Assembly: GCA_032027085.1 (NCBI GenBank)
Contig: JAVSMS010000001.1
Span: 2,997,126-3,061,125, forward strand
DNA: 64,000 bases
From: Pseudorhodoplanes sp.
Lineage (GTDB): Bacteria; Pseudomonadota; Alphaproteobacteria; Rhizobiales; Xanthobacteraceae
Direction of reading: 5' to 3'
Both the position numbers and the translations under genes were made by a program. Positions 52,511 through 61,639 of the stretch are shown in pieces. A model generated the notes under the pieces. The model searched no databases. It was not told the DNA's origin and was given only the letters and a program-made list of their open reading frames with translations. Every line of letters starts with the position of its first letter. Position 1 is the first letter of the stretch.

Positions 52511-53817
52511 GCAGGGTCATCGTCACTCCCAAAGCGGCTGCCAAGGAGGTTCTGAAAGATGCCTCCATGCAAAAGCAAAAGGACATGATGGCGGGACATT
52601 ACGACCGCCTGACCAGTGCACCGGAGACCGGCGCCAAGGTGGCTTCGACCTTCGTGCCCGGAAATCTGAACGAACTGATCATGTGTTTCGACCTCGTGAA
52701 CAATCTGCCCGAGGTCAACGCAATCCAGAGCGGCCTGCGGCGCCAAAGCGGCGGCTATGTGCTGGAGGCTGAGAAGATCGGTCACTCCGAGGACGTCTGC
52801 ACCTACGTCAAGTCTGACGTCGGCATGATGGCGAAGGGCAACATCGCGCCGAACGGCAAGAAGTTCCCCAATCCGGATGTGCTGCTTCTGTCCTATACCG
52901 GCTGCTTCACCTTCATGAAGTGGTTCGAGCTCCTGCGCGAGCAGTACAAGTGCGAGACAATCATGTTGCACACGCCCTATATGGGCGACGGCAAGATCAC
53001 GCCGAATATGGTTGAGTACATGGTCAAGCAGCTCAAGGAAGAGGTGATCCCAAAGCTCGAGCAAGTCTCCGGTGTCAAGTTCGACATCGATCGCCTGCGC
53101 GAAAACCTGAAGAAGTCGGTGACGGCGGAGGAGGATCTCGTCTGGGTGCTGCAGAGCGCCAAAAACAAGCCATCGCCGATCGACGCCTATTTCGGCGGCA
53201 TCTACTATATCGGTCCGATCTTCGGCGCGTTTCGCGGCACAGACGACGCGATCGAATATTATAAGTTCTTGCGCGAGGAAGTGGCGGAGCGCATTGCCGA
53301 AGGCAAAGGCCCGGTCACGCCGGACGGCGACATGGGCAAGGAAAAGTACCGGCTGGTGGTGGAAGGGCCGCCGAACTACACGAATTTCCGGCAGTTCTGG
53401 AAGATGTTCTACGACGAAGGCGCGGTCGTCGTCGCCTCGAGCTACACGAAAGTTGGCGGCGTATACGATCTCGGCTTCCGTCACAATCCGGACAAGCCGC
53501 TCGAGACGCTCGCCGAATACTGCCTCGGCGTTTACACCAATCGCAGCCTGCCGATGCGCATCGACATGTTGTCGAACTACATCAACGAATACGAGGCGGA
53601 TGGTCTGCTGATCAACTCAATCAAGAGCTGCAACAGCTTCTCGGCCGGCCAGCTTCTGATGATGCGCGAAGTCGAGAAGCGGACCGGAAAGCCGGCGGCC
53701 TTTGTCGAATCCGACCTGGTCGATCCGCGCTATTTTTCCGCCGCCAATATCAAGAACCGGCTCGAAAGCTACCTGCAGATGATCGAACAGAAGCGCGCTG
53801 GCTCGAAGGCAGCGTGA
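52507..53817 (+). CDS. bcrB: Benzoyl-CoA reductase subunit B
   Basis: 436 residues from MSRVIVTPKAAAKEVL. Same family as BcrC; conserved Cys in EDVCTYVKSDVGMM, SYTGCFTFMKWFE and SIKSCNSFSAGQLL. Forms the reductase module with BcrC. Length equals the Thauera-type subunit from memory. Confidence 0.88.
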   Translation: MSRVIVTPKAAAKEVLKDASMQKQKDMMAGHYDRLTSAPETGAKVASTFVPGNLNELIMCFDLVNNLPEVNAIQSGLRRQSGGYVLEAEKIGHSEDVCTYVKSDVGMMAKGNIAPNGKKFPNPDVLLLSYTGCFTFMKWFELLREQYKCETIMLHTPYMGDGKITPNMVEYMVKQLKEEVIPKLEQVSGVKFDIDRLRENLKKSVTAEEDLVWVLQSAKNKPSPIDAYFGGIYYIGPIFGAFRGTDDAIEYYKFLREEVAERIAEGKGPVTPDGDMGKEKYRLVVEGPPNYTNFRQFWKMFYDEGAVVVASSYTKVGGVYDLGFRHNPDKPLETLAEYCLGVYTNRSLPMRIDMLSNYINEYEADGLLINSIKSCNSFSAGQLLMMREVEKRTGKPAAFVESDLVDPRYFSAANIKNRLESYLQMIEQKRAGSKAA

Positions 53818-53831
53818 GAGGAGCGCCGTAG

Positions 53832-55157
53832 ATGAAGACCTTTGTTGGCATTGACCTCGGCTCAACCACGACCAAGGCGGTTCTCCTGGACGAGAACCGC
53901 GAAGTCATCGGCCGCGGCATCACCAATTCGCGCTCGAACTACGCCACGGCGGCGCGGGTCGCGAGCCAGGAGGCGCGCGTCGATGCGCGCTTTACCCTGT
54001 TCCGCCGCGCGCTTGCGGGTGCTGACGGGCTTGCAACTGATCTTGATGAGTTTCTGTCGGCGCTCGAACGCGCGTTCCGTCTGGAGCAATTCGTTGAGCA
54101 GCTCGCCGATCTTGAACAGACCTGCCTTGGCCATATCAAGGGCGACCGTTTCGCTGAGGTCGAAGGCGCAGTCAAGGAGGCCCTGAGCGAGGTGTTCGAG
54201 CGGCTGCGCAAGGAGGCTCCGGAACTCTACGCGCCCGGCGCCAAGCGCAAGTCCGACTTTTTCCGCGACATCGCGGGCTCGCGCTATCACGCGCATGCGG
54301 AGGAGGTCGCGCGCGCCGCGTCCGCGCCCTACGATCTTCTGATCAACGTCTATGACAAGTCGATCATCGACGTGGAGAACAGGCCGCCGGAAGGCAACCT
54401 GAGCGACAAGTTTCGCCGTGCGCTCTCACGCATCCTTTCGGCGGATCAGTCGGCATCGAACATCCAGTCCACGATTGAGGATGCGCTCGCGATCGATCTC
54501 GAAGAGACCTATCTGGTCGGTACCGGCTATGGCCGCGTGACACTGCCGTTCTCCAAGGAACACATCCGCTCCGAAATCCTGTGCCACGGGCTCGGCGCGC
54601 ATATGATGTATCCGAAGACCCGCACCGTGCTCGACATCGGAGGGCAGGACACCAAGGGGATCCAGGTCGACGAGAACGGAATCGTCGCCAATTTCCAGAT
54701 GAACGACCGCTGTGCCGCTGGCTGCGGGCGCTATCTGGGTTATATCGCCGATGAAATGAATATGGGCCTCCACGAGCTTGGCCCGCTGGCCATGAAGTCG
54801 GACAAGCCTGCGCGTATCAACTCGACTTGCACGGTGTTCGCAGGCGCGGAACTGCGCGACCGCTTGTCGCTCGGCGAGAAGCGTGAGGACATCCTGGCCG
54901 GCCTGCATCGCGCCATCATTCTGCGCGCGATCTCGATCATCTCACGTTCCGGCGGCGTCACCGATGAATTCACTTTCACCGGCGGCGTGGCCAAGAACGA
55001 GGCAGCGGTGCGCGAGTTGCGCAAGCTGATCAAGGAGAATTACGGCGAGGTCACCATCAACATCAATCCGGAATCGATTTACACGGGCGCGCTTGGAGCG
55101 GCCGAATTCGCACGCCGGGCCCATGAGGGCGGCGACAGCATGGAGGAAGCGGCATGA
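53832..55157 (+). CDS. bcrA: Benzoyl-CoA reductase subunit A (ATPase/activator)
   Basis: 441 residues. ASKHA fold: [14 protein letters not shown] (phosphate 1), [12 protein letters not shown] (phosphate 2), TGGVAKN (adenosine). A bridging [4Fe-4S] is expected from [14 protein letters not shown] and [12 protein letters not shown]. The helical insertion of about 120 residues after the first ATP motif distinguishes BcrA from the shorter BcrD. Couples hydrolysis of ATP to electron transfer from ferredoxin. Confidence 0.9.
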   Translation: MKTFVGIDLGSTTTKAVLLDENREVIGRGITNSRSNYATAARVASQEARVDARFTLFRRALAGADGLATDLDEFLSALERAFRLEQFVEQLADLEQTCLGHIKGDRFAEVEGAVKEALSEVFERLRKEAPELYAPGAKRKSDFFRDIAGSRYHAHAEEVARAASAPYDLLINVYDKSIIDVENRPPEGNLSDKFRRALSRILSADQSASNIQSTIEDALAIDLEETYLVGTGYGRVTLPFSKEHIRSEILCHGLGAHMMYPKTRTVLDIGGQDTKGIQVDENGIVANFQMNDRCAAGCGRYLGYIADEMNMGLHELGPLAMKSDKPARINSTCTVFAGAELRDRLSLGEKREDILAGLHRAIILRAISIISRSGGVTDEFTFTGGVAKNEAAVRELRKLIKENYGEVTININPESIYTGALGAAEFARRAHEGGDSMEEAA

Positions 55158-55999
55158 CGATTGCGGCTGGAATCGACGTTGGTACGGGCGCGGTCAAGGC
55201 TGCGATCTTCAGCGTCGAAAACGGAAAGGAAACATGGCTCTCGCGCGCAATCCTGCGCATTCGTCAGCGCGATCCGATCGAGCTTGCGCGCATCGCCTAT
55301 GACCAGGCGCTGGAGGACGCAAAGCTCACTCCGAACCAGGTGGACTATGTCGCGACCACAGGCGAGGGCGAGAGCGTGCCGTTCCACACCGGGCACTTCT
55401 ACTCGATGACAACGCATGCCCGGGGCGCAATCTATCTGGACCCGGAGTCTCGGTCGGCGCTTGACGTCGGCGCTCTGCATGGCCGTGCGATTTCGATCGA
55501 TGAGCGCGGCAAAGTGCTGAGCTATAAGATGACGAGCCAATGTGCGTCGGGATCGGGACAGTTCCTGGAAAATATCGCCCGCTATCTCGGAATTGCGCAG
55601 GAAGAGATCGGGTCGCTTTCGCAGCAGGCCGACAATCCGGAAGTGGTCTCCAGCATCTGCGCGGTGTTGGCCGAAACCGACGTGATCAACATGGTGTCGC
55701 GCGGAATCAGCGCGCCCAACATTCTGAAGGGAATTCACCTGTCGATGGCGGCGCGGCTGTCCAAGCTGCTCAAGTCCACCGGCGCGGTTTCGGGCGTTGT
55801 GATGATGACCGGCGGGCTGGCGCTGGACAAAGGCTTGGTGGCGGCCCTCGAGGAGGACATCGCCAACATAAAAGACATGAAGACGATTGTGCGCAGCCAT
55901 CAGGACTCGATTTACGCGGGTGCGATCGGAGCTGCGCTGTGGGGCGCTCATCGTTTTGAGAAACTGGCGGCAAGTGGCTTGTTGCCAAAAGCCGCTTGA
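55154..55999 (+). CDS. bcrD: Benzoyl-CoA reductase subunit D (ATPase/activator)
   Basis: 281 residues, ATG overlaps the bcrA stop by 4 bp. ASKHA motifs [27 protein letters not shown] and [11 protein letters not shown]; cluster-binding Cys in [13 protein letters not shown] and [11 protein letters not shown]. Second half of the ATP-hydrolysing activator module (BcrAD). Confidence 0.9.
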   Translation: MTIAAGIDVGTGAVKAAIFSVENGKETWLSRAILRIRQRDPIELARIAYDQALEDAKLTPNQVDYVATTGEGESVPFHTGHFYSMTTHARGAIYLDPESRSALDVGALHGRAISIDERGKVLSYKMTSQCASGSGQFLENIARYLGIAQEEIGSLSQQADNPEVVSSICAVLAETDVINMVSRGISAPNILKGIHLSMAARLSKLLKSTGAVSGVVMMTGGLALDKGLVAALEEDIANIKDMKTIVRSHQDSIYAGAIGAALWGAHRFEKLAASGLLPKAA

Positions 56000-56018
56000 A
56001 CTTGAAGGAGGCAGCCAC

Positions 56019-56264
56019 ATGGCATTAATGATCACAGATGCATGCACAGCATGCGATGCTTGCGAACCAGTTTGCCCCAACAAGGCGATCTCGGCTGGCG
56101 ACCCGATCTATGTCATCGATCCGATGAAATGCACCGAGTGCGTCGGTGCCGAAGATGAGCCGCAATGCAAGCTGGTCTGTCCGGCCGACTGCATTGTGCC
56201 AAACCCGGATTGGGACGAAGACAAGGACGCGTTGCTGGCCAAGTACGAACAACTGCACGCATGA
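56019..56264 (+). CDS. fdx: 2[4Fe-4S] ferredoxin, Alvin type
   Basis: 81 residues from MALMITDACTACDACEPVCP, with AAGGAGG upstream. First cluster CTACDACEPVCPNKA; second CTECVGAEDEPQCKLVCPADC, which has the six-to-eight residue insertion between Cys 2 and 3 and the C-terminal helix of Alvin-type ferredoxins. These have very low potentials and are the known electron donors to benzoyl-CoA reductase. Links KorAB to BcrABCD. Confidence 0.9.
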   Translation: MALMITDACTACDACEPVCPNKAISAGDPIYVIDPMKCTECVGAEDEPQCKLVCPADCIVPNPDWDEDKDALLAKYEQLHA

Positions 56265-56271
56265 GGCGGTC

Positions 56272-56772
56272 ATGACCTTTGCGAACCGCGTAAGCCAGGT
56301 TCTGCACGACGAGCACCGCGCCACGATCGCCTTGATGGAGCGGCTTGAGCAGACGCTTGGGCGGCATCGGGGGACGCCGCCCGATCGCGCCGACGTTGCG
56401 GTGACGAAGCTCTTGACCGAGCTCGCGGTGGATCTGGAAGCGGAAGTCCAGCGCCACTTTGACTTTGAAGAAAGCCAGCTCTTTCCTTATCTCGAGGCGG
56501 CGGGCGACGAGGCCATCGGGGCGCATCTGACGTCGGAGCACCACGCGATGCGCCCGCTTGGGCTGAGCCTTGCCGGTCTTGCGCGCGATGCGGCCAAAGA
56601 CGGGTTTGATCAGGAGCGCTGGAACGAGTTTCGACGTCTCGGAACCGAGTTGTGCGATCGCATGCTGTCGCATGTGCAGAAAGAGGAGATGGCGCTGCTC
56701 CCGCTGCTCGATGAGGTAATGGATCCCGAGGCTGAAGCGCGCCTTTATGAAGAATATACAGGCAATGCGTGA
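56272..56772 (+). CDS. Hemerythrin-like (HHE) protein
   Basis: 166 residues from MTFANRVSQVLHDEHRATIA. His/Glu pattern: HDEHRATIALMERLEQ, EVQRHFDFEESQLFPYLE, HLTSEHHAMRPL and HVQKEEMALLPLLDE, compatible with a diiron site binding O2 or sensing redox state. It follows the ferredoxin by 7 bp inside the benzoyl-CoA operon, and is not a usual part of described bcr operons (from memory). Oxygen scavenging for Bcr is plausible. Confidence 0.75.
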   Translation: MTFANRVSQVLHDEHRATIALMERLEQTLGRHRGTPPDRADVAVTKLLTELAVDLEAEVQRHFDFEESQLFPYLEAAGDEAIGAHLTSEHHAMRPLGLSLAGLARDAAKDGFDQERWNEFRRLGTELCDRMLSHVQKEEMALLPLLDEVMDPEAEARLYEEYTGNA

Positions 56773-56781
56773 GGCGACCGC

Positions 56782-57273
56782 ATGAGACCAATAGCAGCCA
56801 CGACCAGTCCGGCTACGCGCGCTCTGAGCGCCGAGGATATCAGTCGTATCGTCACGATTGACCGGGCGCATACCGGGCAGTCCCGCCGCCGCTTCTTTGA
56901 AAAACGCTTCGCGGCCGCGAAAGCCAAGCCCGATGATTTCGTGCATATCGGCGTCATGAGAGGCGGCTCTCTGCGCGGTTTCATTCTGGCTCATCTGCAA
57001 CGTGGCGAATTCGGTCGGGACGACGTCATCGGCGTGTTCGACGCGGTCGGCGTCGAGCCGGAATGCCAGGACCGGGGGGTGGGGCAAAACCTCATTGAAG
57101 AACTGGTGGCGATCATGCGCCAGAAGGGAGTGCGCTGCCTGCACTCCCAGGCGGACTGGACGAACCACAATCTCATTCGTTTCTTCGATGCGTCCGGGTT
57201 CTCCCTATCATCTCGTATGGTGTTGGAACGATCCGCCGCCGAGCCCCTCGTTGAGGTCATGGAGGAGGTGTGA
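56782..57273 (+). CDS. GNAT-family N-acetyltransferase 1
   Basis: 163 residues. Acetyl-CoA-binding motif A: VGVEPECQDRGVGQNLIEEL; then motif B-like LIRFFDASGFSLSS. The short N-terminal part (ALSAEDISRIVTIDRAH) is the common GNAT start. Overlaps the next start by 1 bp. Substrate unknown; in R. palustris GNATs of benzoate catabolism acetylate acyl-CoA ligases, so a protein-lysine role is plausible. Confidence 0.75.
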   Translation: MRPIAATTSPATRALSAEDISRIVTIDRAHTGQSRRRFFEKRFAAAKAKPDDFVHIGVMRGGSLRGFILAHLQRGEFGRDDVIGVFDAVGVEPECQDRGVGQNLIEELVAIMRQKGVRCLHSQADWTNHNLIRFFDASGFSLSSRMVLERSAAEPLVEVMEEV

Positions 57274-57833
57274 TGGCACCGCGGAAAAAATCTGACCAGC
57301 GCGCAGGAGTCACCATCCCGACCCGGCTGGGAACGGCAGCGGAGGTGAATTACGGGAAGGAGCCGAGTCCTGATTTCGGCCCCTTGGCGCGCGATCGCAT
57401 ACCGGTGCGAGCCATGACCGAGCGCGATCTGCGCGCCCTGATAGCCATCGACCGGCGCATCACCGGCCGGGATCGCAGCGGTTACTTTCAGGACAAGCTT
57501 GCAGAGGCGCTGGCCGATTCCGATATCCGCGTCTCGCTGGTCGCAGAATGCGACGGCGTTCCTGTCGGCTTTATCATGGCGCGGGTCGATCTTGGTGAAT
57601 TCGGCCGAATCGAGCCGGTTGCGGTGATCGACACCATCGGAGTCGATCCAGATTATCATGAGAGAGGGGTCGGCCGCGCGTTGCTATCGCAGCTTCTTGT
57701 CAACCTGGCGACACTGCGCGTTGAGCGCGTGCGCACGGAGATTGACTGGCGTCAGCGCGAGTTGCTCGCCTTCCTGGACCATTGCGGTTTCCATCCGGCG
57801 CAGGAGCTCTGCTTCGACCGTGCGATCACCTGA
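57273..57833 (+). CDS. GNAT-family N-acetyltransferase 2
   Basis: 186 residues from ATG 57273 (GGAGGTGTG upstream). Motif A: IGVDPDYHERGVGRALLSQL; motif B: LLAFLDHCGFHPAQ. The first 40 residues are a charged extension absent from GNAT 1. The two proteins are alike enough to suggest an old tandem duplication. Overlaps the SDR start by 14 bp. Confidence 0.75.
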   Translation: MAPRKKSDQRAGVTIPTRLGTAAEVNYGKEPSPDFGPLARDRIPVRAMTERDLRALIAIDRRITGRDRSGYFQDKLAEALADSDIRVSLVAECDGVPVGFIMARVDLGEFGRIEPVAVIDTIGVDPDYHERGVGRALLSQLLVNLATLRVERVRTEIDWRQRELLAFLDHCGFHPAQELCFDRAIT

Positions 57834-58584
57834 AGCGCCCGCCGGCGTGCAACCGGCCCCCAATTGTCGTCCCGACTTCAGGTTTGCCGGACATCGGGCG
57901 ATCGTCACCGGCGCCGCGCGCGGGATTGGCCGCGCCATTGCCGATGCGCTGGCTGCCGCTGGCGCCGAAGTTCACGCATTCGATGTGCAAGAGGCGGAGG
58001 AAGGATCCGCTTTTCCGCATCGGTTTCTTGAGCTCGATATTGTCGATGCCGGATCGGTGAAAGCTGCGATTGCGTCGCTACCGGGTCCGGTGACGCTGCT
58101 CGTCAACAATGCCGGCATTACACGGGATCGCTCGCTTCTGAATATGAGCGATGCCGAATGGTCGAGTGTCATCGACGTCAACCTGACCGGGGCATTCAAC
58201 ATGATGCGCTCGGTAGTGCCGGGGATGGCGGCATGCGGATTTGGCCGCGTGGTCAATATCACGTCGATCAATGGGCTGCGCGGCAAGTTCGGCCAGGCCA
58301 ATTACGCCGCAGCCAAGGCTGGTCTGATCGGATTGACGAAGACTGCGGCGCGCGAATTCGGCAAGAGGGGCGTGACGGTCAACGCGGTTGCGCCCGGCAT
58401 GGTGATGACCGACATGGCCCGGGCGCTGCCGCGAGAGGTGCTCGATCGCGCCGGGTCCGAGGCGGTGCTCACGCGGCTCGCCGAGCCTCGGGACATAAGT
58501 GATGCTGTTCTTTTCCTTTTGTCGGATGCAGCCCGATCTATCACCGGAGAGGTGCTGCGGGTGGATGCCGGGCAATATATTTAG
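57820..58584 (+). CDS. Short-chain dehydrogenase/reductase (BadH/FabG-like)
   Basis: 254 residues from GTG 57820. Classical SDR: TGAARGIGRAIA (cofactor), NNAGITRD, SINGLRGKFGQANYAAAKAG with catalytic Ser, Tyr and Lys, and a C-terminal VDAGQYI. It ends the rightward benzoyl-CoA operon. Could oxidise a hydroxyacyl-CoA from the pathway (BadH-like, 3-hydroxypimelyl-CoA) or be a general 3-oxoacyl reductase; the sequence alone cannot decide. Confidence 0.75.
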   Translation: MRSPEAPAGVQPAPNCRPDFRFAGHRAIVTGAARGIGRAIADALAAAGAEVHAFDVQEAEEGSAFPHRFLELDIVDAGSVKAAIASLPGPVTLLVNNAGITRDRSLLNMSDAEWSSVIDVNLTGAFNMMRSVVPGMAACGFGRVVNITSINGLRGKFGQANYAAAKAGLIGLTKTAAREFGKRGVTVNAVAPGMVMTDMARALPREVLDRAGSEAVLTRLAEPRDISDAVLFLLSDAARSITGEVLRVDAGQYI

Positions 58585-58599
58585 TTAATGCTCACCAAT

Positions 58600-58611
58600 A
58601 ACGGTACCGTT
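58600..58611. promoter_or_regulatory. 12-bp palindrome after the SDR gene
   Basis: AACGGTACCGTT perfect palindrome, followed by TCTGTTT, 16 bp after the stop codon; possible weak terminator at the end of the rightward operon. Confidence 0.35.
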
Positions 58612-58880
58612 TCTGTTTAATTCGGCCACTGCAAATTGTTACGCCATCCCCGGGCGTTAAAGGTTCGTATTGAACGGCTTGATCTTCCTGCAGTGAAGCT
58701 TTGCGGCTGCGAGGTCGCATAGAGCTCAAACAGGTGAGAGCAATGAGCCTGTCTGCATTCGTCCGCAAACCAAAGACATGCCCGTTCCAGCGAGCGCCGG
58801 TGATCAGGCTGGCGAGGAATGGTTGCCGTCATCGCGGGGAGATGGCCGCCAGCTCTGGATCGTGGCCGGGCGGCGCTCTG

Positions 58881-59771
58881 TCAGGCCTTGTACAGCTTGC
58901 GGATCGCACGCATCGCGTTGCCGCCGGTCTGCTCCAGAATGTTTCTGTAGGCGTTGAGCACGTAGTTGTCGTCCGGCAGCGGATGATAGGGCCGCCAGGG
59001 CGTCGCCAGCACCGCGTCGAAGCCGAGCGGTACGGCAAGTGTGAGGAAGGCGCATTCCAAAGACAGCTTCATGTCCGAGCCGTCCGCTGCCTTGGGCGGA
59101 AGCTGCTGGCCGATATTGGTCAGGCCGCCCATGATGTGGATGCCCTTCAGGTCCGGATCGGAGCGAATCGCACGCACCGCATCAAGCGTGGCGCGGTGCA
59201 GGCCTGTTGTGTCGGCCACCACTGCGCTGATCGAGATGTCGATGAAGATGTCGTCCATCGCCATGCCTTGCTCGGCCTGCAGCCTGAGCGCGGCGCGCCG
59301 TGCGGTCGCGATGATATCCTCTGCGGTCTTGTTAGGCTTGGCGATGCCATTGTCCACCCGCTCGGAGGCCATGACGATCACCTTGAAGGGACCGTGCGTC
59401 TTGTAGAGGTCCATGATGCCCCAGCGGTGCTCGGTGATCGAGTTGATCAGCGGCAGCGCTCCGTTGGCGCGCGCGCGATCATAGGTCGCAAGGCAGACCG
59501 CCTGCACCGCCGCGGTCGGGAAGTCGAAGCACAGCGGTACCGTCACCACGTCCTGAATGGCGCGGATGGTCCTGGCCATGAAATCCGGATCGTTAACCGC
59601 GCGTGGCCCTATCGTGACGTCGAGAAAATGCGAACCCGCCTCCACCTGCTTCACCGCCATGGCCTGGATGCCGGCGAGATCATCGTTCTCGATCAGCGTC
59701 TTTATGCTCTTGAAACCGGGATTGATGCGATCGCCGATGACGATCAGGTTGAAGGCGTTTGATTGTGTCAC
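58881..59771 (-). CDS. Methyltetrahydrofolate methyltransferase (pterin-binding, MtvA/AcsE type)
   Basis: 296 residues, start GTG 59771. Pterin-binding TIM barrel: NLIVIGDRINPGFKSIKTLI, AGSHFLDVTIGPRAVND, IHIMGGLTNIGQQLPPKA. Same family as AcsE and the corrinoid:H4folate methyltransferases of O-demethylase systems. Would take the methyl group from the corrinoid protein to H4folate, last step of the cluster. Overlaps the activator gene by 4 bp. Confidence 0.8.
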   Translation of the reverse strand: MTQSNAFNLIVIGDRINPGFKSIKTLIENDDLAGIQAMAVKQVEAGSHFLDVTIGPRAVNDPDFMARTIRAIQDVVTVPLCFDFPTAAVQAVCLATYDRARANGALPLINSITEHRWGIMDLYKTHGPFKVIVMASERVDNGIAKPNKTAEDIIATARRAALRLQAEQGMAMDDIFIDISISAVVADTTGLHRATLDAVRAIRSDPDLKGIHIMGGLTNIGQQLPPKAADGSDMKLSLECAFLTLAVPLGFDAVLATPWRPYHPLPDDNYVLNAYRNILEQTGGNAMRAIRKLYKA

Positions 59772-61639
59772 GATACTCTCGCTCTCTTGAATCCGATGTT
59801 GTGCATGAAGGTTTTCTGAAATTCGGTGCGCGTGCTGAGTTCGACATAGCGGCAGCTTGACGCGATCTCGGCGGCGCGCACACGCGCGCCTCGCGCTGCC
59901 AGCATCTGGCGGATACCGAGGCCCGCCGCGTTGCCGACCTGCTCGAATTTTTCCCGTGGCAAGTCCGGTAACAATCCGATCGCGATTGCGCTTCTGACAT
60001 CGATGTAGGCGCCAAAAGCGCCGGCGAGGATGACGCGGTCGAGTTCGCTTTCGGCGAGGTGCATGTCTTTCAGCAGTAATTCCATGCCGGTTCGGATCGC
60101 CGATTTCGCAAGCTGCACCGCGCGGATGTCGTGCTGGGTGAAATAGACATCCTTGGCGAGGACCGCCGCGCACTGACCGCGGATTTCGGCGACGTCGGGA
60201 TGCCCGGCCGCGAGCCGGCCTGCGTCGCCCAGTTCGCCTGCTTCGCGCAGCGCCGCGACTGTATCGATCACGCCGGAGCCGCAGATCCCGACCGGCTTGC
60301 CGCCGCCGATCACCGCAAGCGTCAGCCGGCCGTCCTTCACGGCAACGCGCTCGACGGCACCTTCGGCCGCCCGCATGCCGCAAGCGATATGACCGCCTTC
60401 CAGCGCCGGCCCCGAAGGGCAGGAGGCCGTCACGATCTCACCGCGCCGGATCAGCGAAATCTCGGTATTGGTGCCGATATCGACGACCAGTGCAGTTGCA
60501 AGCGACGACCACGTCGGCTCGGTGGCGAGCAGGGCGCTCACATGATCGCCACCGACAAAGCCGCCGACATTTGGAGCAAGATGCACGTAGGCGCCGGGAC
60601 AGACAGACAGGCCGAGATCGCGCGCTTTTACGTCCATCGCCTCGCGCAGGGCCGCGACAAAGGGCGCACGGCCGAGTTGGCGCACCGGCAGACCGGCCAG
60701 CAGGTGGTGCATCGCAGTATTGCCGCAGACCGCGACATCCACGATGTCTGCCGCGCTTGCGCCAACGGCTTGCGCGAGATCATGCGCGATTGCATTGATC
60801 GCCGCGGCTGCCGCCGTGCGCAGATGCTCGGCCGATGCCGCATCCCGCATGGCGTGATTGATGCGGCTGATGACATCGGCGCCCCAGGACGTTTGCGGAT
60901 TTTCGATGCCGAGGCTTGCGAGCCGCGTGCCGGTGCGCAGATCGATCAGGAAACCCGCGACATTTGTAGTGCCGAGATCGACGGCAAGGCCGAGCAGGGG
61001 GGCGCCTGCGGGCGCAATGCCGATGGCTTCCTGTCCGTGCAGTCTGACATTCAGCGTCCAGTCGGCTGATCGCAACATGGGTGGCAATTGCCGCGCCGCC
61101 GCGATATCGAGCGCCGTCCACGGTCGGCCTGCCGCGCGCAGCAGACGGTCCGCGTCAGACAGCGGATCTTCGAGCGTTGCGGCTGGAACAGACAGATCGA
61201 CACAGGCAACGGCCGGATCAAGCACCAGTTTTTCGTGGCTTTGGGCTTCCGCTTCGGCGCGCACAACGGGAGCAAGCGAGCGCGGCTCCACCTCAATCGT
61301 GCAATCGGCGCGTGGCCGAACCTGGCAGGCGCGCACCCAGCGGCCACGCGCCTCCTGGCCCTCGCGGGCCGGACGCGGCCCCATCAGCCGGCCGTCGCCA
61401 TCCTGCACTTGACCGTCCATGATCTGGACAGTGCAAGTCCCGCAGGCGCCGCGTCCGCCGCAGGCGCCGACGATGCGAAGCCCGCTGCGGCGCGCGCTCT
61501 GGAAGATCGTTTCGCCCGGCTCGGCGACGATTTCGCGGTCGAGCTGCGGAAATCTCAGCCTGTGGGGTTCGGTTGCCGGAGCCGGCGCGCTACGATCCGA
61601 TGAAGAAGGTTGCGGCTGCATGACGCTGCGCTCAGGCAT
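59768..61639 (-). CDS. Reductive activator of corrinoid proteins (RACE, DUF4445 family)
   Basis: 623 residues. N-terminal [2Fe-2S] ferredoxin domain with Cys60, Cys66, Cys69 and Cys105 (CGGRGACGTC, RACQV). Then linker and ASKHA-like ATPase domain (LAVDLGTTNVAGFLID, VDIGTNTEISLI, AGAFGAYIDVRSAIAIGLLP). RACE proteins re-reduce cob(II)alamin to cob(I)alamin with ATP. Start is ATG 61639 or ATG 61621. Clear member of the corrinoid O-demethylation set. Confidence 0.85.
   Translation of the reverse strand: MPERSVMQPQPSSSDRSAPAPATEPHRLRFPQLDREIVAEPGETIFQSARRSGLRIVGACGGRGACGTCTVQIMDGQVQDGDGRLMGPRPAREGQEARGRWVRACQVRPRADCTIEVEPRSLAPVVRAEAEAQSHEKLVLDPAVACVDLSVPAATLEDPLSDADRLLRAAGRPWTALDIAAARQLPPMLRSADWTLNVRLHGQEAIGIAPAGAPLLGLAVDLGTTNVAGFLIDLRTGTRLASLGIENPQTSWGADVISRINHAMRDAASAEHLRTAAAAAINAIAHDLAQAVGASAADIVDVAVCGNTAMHHLLAGLPVRQLGRAPFVAALREAMDVKARDLGLSVCPGAYVHLAPNVGGFVGGDHVSALLATEPTWSSLATALVVDIGTNTEISLIRRGEIVTASCPSGPALEGGHIACGMRAAEGAVERVAVKDGRLTLAVIGGGKPVGICGSGVIDTVAALREAGELGDAGRLAAGHPDVAEIRGQCAAVLAKDVYFTQHDIRAVQLAKSAIRTGMELLLKDMHLAESELDRVILAGAFGAYIDVRSAIAIGLLPDLPREKFEQVGNAAGLGIRQMLAARGARVRAAEIASSCRYVELSTRTEFQKTFMHNIGFKRARVS

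Noticed and set aside
52126-53484. 452-codon leftward frame across bcrC and bcrB
   Set aside because: Both sense genes are clear benzoyl-CoA reductase subunits; antisense frame has no family signal.
59772-60383. 204-codon upstream extension of the methyl-H4folate methyltransferase
   Set aside because: It overlaps the RACE gene in another frame; the family N-terminus begins at GTG 59771.
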